From Actinomycetes bacterium (lineage in GTDB: Bacteria > Actinomycetota > Actinomycetes > Propionibacteriales > Propionibacteriaceae), in NCBI GenBank assembly GCA_023432725.1, contig JAEYUH010000103.1, positions 1 to 7,516 on the forward strand: 7,516 nt of DNA. Direction: 5' to 3'. Within the stretch, counting starts at the first letter, position 1. The number at the start of each line of letters is the position of its first letter. The notes below the pieces were generated by a model, which worked only from the letters and a program-made list of their open reading frames with translations, was not told the DNA's origin and did no database searches. Both the position numbers and the translations under genes were made by a program. This document shows, piece after piece, positions 1-5,288 of the stretch.

Positions 1-251
1 TGTCGCCGAAGGCCCGCGACCTGGCCGCCGAGTTGCGCCAGTACTGGAACGTCGAGTTCGACGACGCCCAGGCGATCGGACGCCGCTACCGCCGCCAGGA
101 CGAGATCGGCACCCCGTACTGCATCACTGTCGACTTCGACACCCTTGAGGACCAGGCCGTCACCATCCGCGACCGCGACACCATGTCGCAGGAGCGGGTG
201 GCCCTCGACCAGGTCAAGTCCTACCTGGCCGCCCGGCTGGTCGGCTGCTGA
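1..251 (+). CDS. glyS: Glycyl-tRNA synthetase, C-terminal end (5' partial)
   Basis: This is the end of a class II, alpha2-type glycyl-tRNA synthetase, the cytosolic enzyme that charges tRNA-Gly using ATP. The reading frame is open from base 3 and gives 82 residues before the TGA at 249-251. The visible part is the C-terminal anticodon-binding domain. It contains the strongly conserved block [18 protein letters not shown], followed by [20 protein letters not shown] and a final helix [11 protein letters not shown], all typical of this family. A TTG at position 33 could be read as a start, but the family sequence continues upstream of it ([11 protein letters not shown]), so the gene is simply cut by the window edge. 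A strong hairpin follows the stop codon, so the transcript probably ends before dus. Identification is secure; the catalytic domain cannot be seen. Confidence 0.93.
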   Translation, partial: SPKARDLAAELRQYWNVEFDDAQAIGRRYRRQDEIGTPYCITVDFDTLEDQAVTIRDRDTMSQERVALDQVKSYLAARLVGC

Positions 252-257
252 GCCTGC

Positions 258-291
258 TCGTGGGGTCGGCCCTCACCGGCCGGCCCCGCGA
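258..291 (+). terminator. Hairpin terminator after glyS
   Basis: Bases 258-271 pair with 278-291 to form a 14-bp stem with two G-T wobbles and a 6-nt loop (ctcacc). It begins 7 bp after the glyS stop codon. No T-run follows, so it is not a classic intrinsic terminator, but GC-rich hairpins lacking a U-tract are common at gene ends in high-GC actinobacteria. Its position between the glyS stop and the proposed dus promoter supports a terminator role. Confidence 0.65.
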
Positions 292-315
292 ACCGGGCTG
301 GATCAGCGTGCGAGG

Positions 316-321
316 TAGGGT
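316..321 (+). promoter_or_regulatory. Candidate -10 box for leaderless dus (or Shine-Dalgarno)
   Basis: TAGGGT fits the actinobacterial -10 consensus TAnnnT and lies exactly 6 nt before the GTG start of dus, so transcription would begin at or next to the start codon. No convincing -35 box is visible. The overlapping AGGG (317-320) is 7 nt from the GTG and could instead act as a weak ribosome-binding site; sequence alone cannot separate the two readings. Confidence 0.45.
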
Positions 322-327
322 TGGGCG

Positions 328-1563
328 GTGCCCGGACAGACCCTGACCGCTCCGCTGCGCCTCGGTGAGCTCACCGTGGCGACGCCGGTAGTGCTGGCGC
401 CGATGGCGGGGATCACCAACGCTGCTTTCCGGCAGTTGTGCCGCGAGCAGGGGGCGGGCCTCTACGTCTATTCCTCGCGGCTGGCGCCGCTCGTCGAGAC
501 TCCGAGCCCACAGGCGGGTCGGGATGCTCCGCCTGAAGGCCACCCTGGGCTCTACGTCTGCGAGATGATCACCTCACGCGGCATCGTCGAGCGGATCCCG
601 AAGACCTTCGACATGCTGCGCTTCGACCCGGGCGAGACGGTCCGGTCGGTTCAGCTCTACGGCGTCGACCCGGACGTGATGGCGCGCGCCGCCGAGATCC
701 TGTGCGAGGAGTTCGGCGTCGGGCACATCGACCTCAACTTCGGCTGTCCGGTACCCAAGGTCACCAGGCGCGGCGGCGGCGGCGTCCTGCCCTGGAAGCG
801 GGACCGGCTGGCGGCCATCCTGACCGCGACGGTCAAGGCCGCGGCCCGCTACGGCGTCCCGGTCACGATGAAGACAAGGCTCGGCATCGACGACGACCAC
901 CTCACCTACCTCAACGCCGGACGGATAGCGCAGGACGCCGGGTGCGCTGCCGTCGCGCTGCACGCCCGCACCGTCAAGCAGGCCTATGCGGGCGAGGCGG
1001 ACTGGGAGACCATCGCCACCCTCGTCGACGAGCTCGACATCCCCGTGCTCGGCAACGGCGACATCTGGGAGGCCGCTGACGCCCTGGCGATGGTCGCGCA
1101 GACCGGCTGCGCCGGGGTGGTGATCGGGCGCGGCTGCCTGGGCAGGCCGTGGCTGTTCCGTGATCTGGCCGACGCCTTCGCCGGACGCGACACCCGCACC
1201 CTGCCCACCCTCGGCGAGGTGGCGGCGATGGTGCGCCGGCACGGCGAGCTGATGGCGGACCTGTACGGCGAGAAGCACGGCCTCACCGATCTGCGCAAGC
1301 ACATGGCCTGGTACTTTAAGGGTTTCCCTGTCGGGGGAGAGGTGCGCCGCGGCCTCGCGATGGTGTCGTCCCTTGCCGAACTGGACGACCATTTGGCCCG
1401 GCTCGATCCGGAGGTTCGGTTTCCCGAGGACGAGCTCGCCTCCCCACGCGGCCGCCAGGGCACCCCGCGCGACAAGGTGATCCTGCCCTACGGGTGGCTG
1501 GACTCCACCGAACTCGGCGACGCCGACCTCAGTTCCGCCGAATCGGACGCCTCGGGCGGCTGA
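328..1563 (+). CDS. dus: tRNA-dihydrouridine synthase (DusB-like)
   Basis: This encodes a 411-residue FMN enzyme that reduces specific uridines in tRNA to dihydrouridine using NAD(P)H in the cytosol. The TIM-barrel landmarks are in order: APMAGITNAAFR (residues 24-35), DLNFGCPVPKVTRRGGGG (135-152) with the likely catalytic Cys140, MKTRLG (181-186) with the FMN-contacting Lys182, LHARTVKQAY (211-220) with His212, GNGDI (242-246) and the phosphate-binding stretch VVIGRGCLGRPWLF (264-277). A helical tRNA-binding domain follows, then a low-complexity acidic tail. The GTG start is supported by its -10-like or SD-like box and by the family N-terminus. The odd feature is an extra segment of about 30 residues (46-75) splitting the conserved GAGLYVCEM motif, with LYV repeated on each side. 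The frame stays open and the catalytic residues are intact, so the enzyme is probably functional. The exact Dus subtype, and hence the target uridine, is uncertain. Confidence 0.93.
   Translation: MPGQTLTAPLRLGELTVATPVVLAPMAGITNAAFRQLCREQGAGLYVYSSRLAPLVETPSPQAGRDAPPEGHPGLYVCEMITSRGIVERIPKTFDMLRFDPGETVRSVQLYGVDPDVMARAAEILCEEFGVGHIDLNFGCPVPKVTRRGGGGVLPWKRDRLAAILTATVKAAARYGVPVTMKTRLGIDDDHLTYLNAGRIAQDAGCAAVALHARTVKQAYAGEADWETIATLVDELDIPVLGNGDIWEAADALAMVAQTGCAGVVIGRGCLGRPWLFRDLADAFAGRDTRTLPTLGEVAAMVRRHGELMADLYGEKHGLTDLRKHMAWYFKGFPVGGEVRRGLAMVSSLAELDDHLARLDPEVRFPEDELASPRGRQGTPRDKVILPYGWLDSTELGDADLSSAESDASGG
460..559 (+). repeat. 10-bp direct repeat bounding a 90-bp insertion in dus
   Basis: CTCTACGTCT occurs at 460-469 and again at 550-559, exactly 90 bp (30 codons) apart. 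Removing 460-549, one copy plus the 80 bp between, leaves the frame intact and restores the canonical family motif GAGLYVCEMITSR. This geometry fits an insertion flanked by a target duplication, or a slippage or recombination product. The 80 bp between the repeats show no clear terminal inverted repeats and encode a Pro-, Arg- and Gly-rich loop. Confidence 0.75.
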
Positions 1564-1572
1564 CTCGCGCGG

Positions 1573-2166
1573 TCAGGCGACGGCGGCGACCGCGGCGACG
1601 CTCATCGCGATGAGCGCACCGATCGGGGCGAGGATGCCGAGGATGATCCCTGCCACCGCCCAGCCGCGTCCGCGGTTGGTGATCGCGGCGACAATCGAGA
1701 TGATCCACCCGATGAGGCCGGCGAAGCCGGCCATCCCCAGCCCGGCCACCAGCCCGGCGAGGGGTTCCATCAGCTCCGGCGGAATCGTGTCGACGTCGAC
1801 CTCGGTGGTGCCCGGCGGCACCAGCTGGATGATCGCCCCCATCGGATCGGCCATCATCAGCCCGATCAGGATGGCGATGATGCCCGTGACGACGACGATG
1901 CCGAACCCGACGATGCCCAGCACCGGCGACCTGCGCTGGGCAGGGGCGGCGGCGTAGCCAGCGGCCGGCGGGTATCCGGTGTACGCGGCGGGGTAGCCCT
2001 GCGCCTGCTGGTACGGCTGTCCGTACCCCTGCCCGTAAGCCTGGGCCGGGGGTGTGGCGGGGTAGCCGTAGGGCGGCTGCGGCTGACCGTATGGCTGCTG
2101 GGGGCCGGGCTGGGGCTGGGGCTGCGCGGTCGGTGGGAGGTTCGGGTCGCGCTGGTCGGCTGACAT
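1573..2166 (-). CDS. Pro/Gln/Tyr-rich three-helix membrane protein
   Basis: The function of this 197-residue protein is unknown. Residues 1-79 form a cytoplasmic, disordered region rich in Pro, Gln, Gly and Tyr (ten tyrosines between 26 and 71, in loose repeats such as QPYGQP and QGYP), ending in Arg-Arg at 78-79. Three hydrophobic segments follow at about 82-105, 136-162 and 167-192. A 30-residue acidic loop (including TEVDVD and PPELMEP) lies between the first two, and a short basic turn NRGRG between the last two. By the positive-inside rule the N-terminus is inside and the acidic loop outside. The design resembles DUF4190-like actinobacterial membrane proteins with PQY-rich tails. The gene is convergent with dus and divergent from dgt, so it is a stand-alone unit. 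A TACGCT box 6 nt before its ATG, with no Shine-Dalgarno, suggests a leaderless mRNA. Coding status is well supported by the ordered protein architecture. Confidence 0.82.
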   Translation of the reverse strand: MSADQRDPNLPPTAQPQPQPGPQQPYGQPQPPYGYPATPPAQAYGQGYGQPYQQAQGYPAAYTGYPPAAGYAAAPAQRRSPVLGIVGFGIVVVTGIIAILIGLMMADPMGAIIQLVPPGTTEVDVDTIPPELMEPLAGLVAGLGMAGFAGLIGWIISIVAAITNRGRGWAVAGIILGILAPIGALIAMSVAAVAAVA

Positions 2167-2172
2167 GCGCCC

Positions 2173-2178
2173 AGCGTA
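2173..2178 (-). promoter_or_regulatory. Candidate -10 box, leaderless start of the membrane protein gene
   Basis: Read on the minus strand, TACGCT matches TAnnnT and is followed by 6 nt (GGGCGC) and then the ATG. No Shine-Dalgarno-like sequence lies in between, so this is the least ambiguous of the leaderless candidates here. It sits in the 73-bp divergent spacer shared with dgt. No -35 box stands out. Confidence 0.5.
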
Positions 2179-2227
2179 CTGAACTCACGGCCCACCCCGT
2201 GCCGAACGACAACCGCTGTCGGGGTGC

Positions 2228-2233
2228 AAAGAT
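2228..2233 (+). promoter_or_regulatory. Candidate weak -10 box, leaderless start of dgt
   Basis: AAAGAT keeps the conserved A at position 2 and T at position 6 of the actinobacterial -10 and lies 6 nt before the dgt GTG, the same spacing as at dus and at the divergent membrane protein gene. No Shine-Dalgarno of normal strength is present. The match is partial and rests mostly on the repeated spacing. Confidence 0.35.
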
Positions 2234-2239
2234 GGGCGG

Positions 2240-3352
2240 GTGCCAGAACTGACCCCGCGTGCCGCCGCCTGGGCGGGCACCATGGCCGGGCACCGTGACG
2301 AGGAACTCGTCCGCGCACACGCCGAGCCGGGACGCAGCATCGCCCAGGGCCCGCCGGTCGGACGGGTGGCGAGGGAGGAGGCCGAGGCCGCGCTGCTGCG
2401 GCCGGGCGCCACCCTCGCTTCCGGGGCGGGCAAGCGCGCGGTGCCGGAGGAACCGGACGTCGAGCGCACCTGTTTCGAGCGCGACCGGGACCGGATCGTG
2501 CACTCGACGGCCTTCCGCAGGCTGGCCGGCAAGACACAGGTTGTCGTGTTCCCCACCGACCACCAGCGGACGCGGCTGACCCACGCCCTCGAGGTCGCGC
2601 AGGTTGCGACCTCGATAGCCCGCGGCATCGGGGCGAACGCCACCCTCGCCGAGGCGATCGCGCTCGGCCACGACTGTGGGCACGGCCCCGGCGGGCACGC
2701 CAGCGAGGACGCCTTCGACGTCTTCATCCCGGGCGGTTACGACCACGGGCCGTGGGGCGCCGATGTCGTCCTGACCTCGCTCAACCTGTGTGCCGAAACC
2801 CTCGACGGCATCCGCAACCACTCCTGGTCGCGGCCCACCCCCGCCACCGTCGAGGGCGAGATCGTCAGCTGGGCGGACCGGATCGCGTACTGCGCCCATG
2901 ACCTGGAGGACGCCGCCGGCGCCGGCATCGTCTCGCTCTCCGAACTGCCCGACGAGGTCGCCCTGGTCTGCGGGACGAGCCGGCGCGAGCAGCTGGGAAC
3001 CTTCGTGCGGGCGGTGGTGGCGGCGGCCAGTGACGGCGGAGCGGTCGGGATGGCGCCCGAACCCGCTGCTGCGCTGGCGGCGCTGCGCGCCTTCAACTAC
3101 GCCCGGATCTACACCCGGCCGGAATCGCTGGCGCAGTCGGAGGCGGTGATCGCCGTGCTGCGCGCCCTGGTGGAGTACTACGCCGAGCACCCGGACCGGC
3201 TGCCCGACGACCAGCGTCCCGCCGAGCCTGACCATGATGGCCGGGTGAGGGCGGCTGTCACCTACGTCGGCGGGATGACCGACAGGTTCGCCTTCGGGGC
3301 TGCCCTCAGCCTGCTCGGCTGGGACCCTGAACGCCTGCCCAAGGGTCAGTAG
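2240..3352 (+). CDS. dgt: HD-domain deoxynucleoside triphosphate triphosphohydrolase (Dgt-like)
   Basis: The 370-residue protein belongs to the Dgt/SAMHD1-like HD superfamily, which cleaves dNTPs (dGTP in the founding member) to the deoxynucleoside and triphosphate and so trims dNTP pools. Family landmarks are the N-terminal RDRDRIVHSTAFRRLAGKTQV block (residues 81-101), then the metal-binding HD set: TRLTHALEV with His115, GHDCGH with His144-Asp145, and WADRIAY with Asp213. GHASEDAF (152-159) and NHSWSRP (193-199) correspond to the conserved GHxxE and NHs blocks. The usual HDLGHPPFGH core reads HDCGHGPGGH, an unusual variant that keeps the metal ligands and second-shell histidines. The GTG start follows a -10-like box; an internal ATG at codon 15 is possible but less well placed. 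The gene lies 10 bp before dnaG, and their overlapping signals suggest linked expression. Substrate preference cannot be read from sequence. Confidence 0.9.
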   Translation: MPELTPRAAAWAGTMAGHRDEELVRAHAEPGRSIAQGPPVGRVAREEAEAALLRPGATLASGAGKRAVPEEPDVERTCFERDRDRIVHSTAFRRLAGKTQVVVFPTDHQRTRLTHALEVAQVATSIARGIGANATLAEAIALGHDCGHGPGGHASEDAFDVFIPGGYDHGPWGADVVLTSLNLCAETLDGIRNHSWSRPTPATVEGEIVSWADRIAYCAHDLEDAAGAGIVSLSELPDEVALVCGTSRREQLGTFVRAVVAAASDGGAVGMAPEPAAALAALRAFNYARIYTRPESLAQSEAVIAVLRALVEYYAEHPDRLPDDQRPAEPDHDGRVRAAVTYVGGMTDRFAFGAALSLLGWDPERLPKGQ

Positions 3353-3355
3353 GAT
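3350..3355 (+). promoter_or_regulatory. dnaG upstream signal overlapping the dgt stop codon
   Basis: TAGGAT fits TAnnnT and ends 7 nt before the dnaG GTG, as expected for a leaderless promoter. Its first three bases are the dgt stop codon TAG. The same bases contain AGGA (3351-3354), 8 nt from the GTG, a good Shine-Dalgarno position for ribosomes terminating on dgt. It may act as a promoter element, as a coupling ribosome-binding site, or as both. Confidence 0.5.
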
Positions 3356-3362
3356 CGCGGGC

Positions 3363-5207
3363 GTGGCAGGGCTGATCAACGACGAGGACCTGGCGACCGT
3401 CCGGGAACGCTCCCGGATCGAGGAGGTCGTCGGTTCCTATGTCACGCTGCGCAACGCGGGCGGGGGATCGCTCACCGGCCTGTGCCCGTTCCATGAGGAG
3501 AAGACGCCGAGCTTCCGGGTCACCCCGGCGCGGGGGTTCTACCACTGCTTCGGCTGCGGCGAGGGCGGGGACGTCATCAGCTTCGTCCAGAAGATCAACA
3601 ACGTCACCTTCGTGGAGGCTGTGGAGTGGCTCGCCGACCGGGTCGGGATCCAGCTGCGCTACACCGAGGGTTCCGGACGCGACCGCCCCGAGCCCGGCCT
3701 GCGGCTGCGGATCCTCGAGGCGAACCGGGAGGCCGCCGACTTCTTCGCGGGCCGGCTCTCCTCCACCGACGCCCTCACCGGCCGGCAGTTCCTCTCCGAG
3801 CGCGGCTTCGACAGGGACGCCGCCGAGCACTTCGGGATCGGGTTCGCCCCGATGGGCGGCAAGGACCTCGCCCAGCACCTGCGGGCCAGGGGGTTCACCG
3901 ACACCGAGCTGGTGAAGGCAGGCCTGGTCCGGGAGAGCGGTTGGGACTTCTTCCAGGGCCGGCTGGTCTGGCCGATCCGGGACGCCGGCCGCTCGGTGCT
4001 CGGGTTCGGTGCCCGCAGGCTGTTCGACGACGACCGGATGCCCGCCAAGTACCTCAACACGCCCGAAACCCCCGTCTACAAGAAGTCCCAGGTGCTGTAC
4101 GGCCTCGACCTGGCCCGCACCAGCATCGCCAAGAAGAACCAGGCGGTCATCGTGGAGGGCTACACCGACGTGATGGCAGCCCACCTGTCCGGCGTCGACA
4201 CCGCCGTCGCCTCCTGCGGGACCGCCTTCGGTGACGACCACGCGCGGCTGCTGCAGCGGCTGATCGGGACCTCCGATGTGCGCGCCGGCGAGGTCATCTT
4301 CACCTTCGACGGGGATGCGGCGGGCCAGGCGGCCGCCATCAAGGTGTTCAAGGGGGACCAGCTCTTCGTCGCCCAGACCTACGTCGCGGTGGAGCCCTCC
4401 GGTCTGGATCCCTGCGACCTGCGCATCCAGCAGGGCGATGCGGCGGTCCGCGAACTCGTGGGGCGCCGAGTCCCGCTGTACACCTTCGTGATGCGGAACA
4501 TCCTCGCGGGCTTCGACCTCGAGCGGGTCGAAGGGCGGACTGCGGCGCTGCGGGCGGCCGCTCCCTTGATCAGCAGCATCCGGGACAACTCCCTCGTGCT
4601 GGGCTACATCCGCGAGCTGGCCAAGATGTTGGGGATCGCCGACCCCGACGAGGTGGCGGCCGAGGTCAGGCGCGTCCGGTCCGGCGCCCGGCGGGCCGAG
4701 CCGGAGGCGTCCCGGCCGCAACCAGGGGAGGCGCTGGAGCTGCCCGATCCGAGGGACCGGCGCTGGGAGGCCGAGCGCGGCACCCTTCGACTGCTGCTGC
4801 GGGCGCCCGAGGCGTTCACGGAGACCCTCAACGACCTGGGGCCGGAGGACTTCGTGCAGCCCGCCTACCGGCGGCTGTTCGAGCGGATCCGGGCTGTGGA
4901 AGATCGGACGGGGGATTGGGCGCAGCGCGTGATCGATGAAGCCGACGACCCGGTGATCGGGCAGTTGGTGATCACACTCTCGGTGGAGCCGGTGCTGCGC
5001 GAGCCCACCGCTTCCTATGCCGCCGAGTACGCCGCCGGGGTGAGGCTGCTGTCGACGGCCCGCCAGATCGACCAGCTGAAGTCACGCCTGCAACGCACCA
5101 ACCCGGTCGAGGACCAGCCCGCCTACAACCGGATGTTCGCAGCCCTCGTTGAGCTGGAGGCGCGTCGCAAGCAGCTGCTCGCCCTGGCCACCGGCCCCGC
5201 CCTGTAA
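3363..5207 (+). CDS. dnaG: DNA primase
   Basis: This 614-residue primase makes the RNA primers for the replication fork and works with the DnaB helicase. The N-terminal CHC2 zinc finger has Cys41, His44, Cys62 and Cys65 (CPFHEEKTPSF and YHCFGCGEGGD). The catalytic core follows, with FGARRL (215-220), KYLNTPETP (229-237) and KSQVLYGLD (241-249). The TOPRIM fold has EGYTDV with Glu265, FDGDAAG with Asp316 and Asp318, and the DPCDL block around 349-353. A linker rich in Arg, Glu and Pro (about 436-466) leads to the helicase-interacting C-terminal domain (about 467-614). Length and domain order are normal for actinobacterial DnaG. The GTG start is supported by the upstream box, and the conserved N-terminal block INDEDLATVRERSRIEEVV begins five residues later. 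It is 10 bp downstream of dgt and 81 bp upstream of a sigma factor gene; the hairpin after its stop may limit read-through into that gene. Confidence 0.97.
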   Translation: MAGLINDEDLATVRERSRIEEVVGSYVTLRNAGGGSLTGLCPFHEEKTPSFRVTPARGFYHCFGCGEGGDVISFVQKINNVTFVEAVEWLADRVGIQLRYTEGSGRDRPEPGLRLRILEANREAADFFAGRLSSTDALTGRQFLSERGFDRDAAEHFGIGFAPMGGKDLAQHLRARGFTDTELVKAGLVRESGWDFFQGRLVWPIRDAGRSVLGFGARRLFDDDRMPAKYLNTPETPVYKKSQVLYGLDLARTSIAKKNQAVIVEGYTDVMAAHLSGVDTAVASCGTAFGDDHARLLQRLIGTSDVRAGEVIFTFDGDAAGQAAAIKVFKGDQLFVAQTYVAVEPSGLDPCDLRIQQGDAAVRELVGRRVPLYTFVMRNILAGFDLERVEGRTAALRAAAPLISSIRDNSLVLGYIRELAKMLGIADPDEVAAEVRRVRSGARRAEPEASRPQPGEALELPDPRDRRWEAERGTLRLLLRAPEAFTETLNDLGPEDFVQPAYRRLFERIRAVEDRTGDWAQRVIDEADDPVIGQLVITLSVEPVLREPTASYAAEYAAGVRLLSTARQIDQLKSRLQRTNPVEDQPAYNRMFAALVELEARRKQLLALATGPAL

Positions 5208-5222
5208 CAGGGCGCGGGTGGT

Positions 5223-5241
5223 GTCCGGGTGTTGCCCGGAC
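5223..5241 (+). terminator. Perfect hairpin between dnaG and the sigma gene
   Basis: GTCCGGG (5223-5229) pairs perfectly with CCCGGAC (5235-5241) around the 5-nt loop TGTTG, starting 15 bp after the dnaG stop codon. There is no T-run. It may be a GC-type terminator or attenuator for dnaG, or a structured part of the sigma gene leader; a GTG that could serve as an alternative sigma start lies inside it. Confidence 0.5.
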
Positions 5242-5276
5242 GAGCCCACGGTGGTGACCGGGCGCCGGGGGTGGGC

Positions 5277-5281
5277 GAAGG
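5277..5281 (+). promoter_or_regulatory. Ribosome-binding site that decides the sigma start
   Basis: GAAGG lies 7 nt before the ATG at 5289, a normal Shine-Dalgarno distance. The alternative in-frame GTG at 5229 has no such site and is embedded in the preceding hairpin, so the ATG is preferred. Confidence 0.6.
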
Positions 5282-5288
5282 TGGCGCC

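Noticed and set aside
460..559. The dus insertion as a transposable element with inverted ends
   Set aside because: Only direct repeats are visible; I could not find matching terminal inverted repeats or an internal gene, so no named element class is claimed.
574..1392. A 272-residue minus-strand open frame opposite dus
   Set aside because: A shadow of dus, whose barrel motifs are clear on the plus strand.
1529..3379. A 616-residue minus-strand open frame covering dgt and part of the membrane protein gene
   Set aside because: It is antisense to dgt, in a different frame from the real minus-strand gene, and its product is a compositionally biased Arg/Gly/Pro string with no family motif. Long antisense frames are expected in DNA this GC-rich.
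3306..4721. A 471-residue minus-strand open frame opposite dnaG
   Set aside because: It mirrors the codon structure of dnaG, whose zinc-finger and TOPRIM motifs leave no doubt about the coding strand. The antisense product shows no recognisable domain.
5229..5288. Upstream GTG start for the sigma factor, adding 20 residues
   Set aside because: The extra residues look non-conserved, the GTG lies inside a hairpin, and no ribosome-binding site precedes it; the ATG at 5289 has GAAGG at good spacing. Kept only as an alternative.
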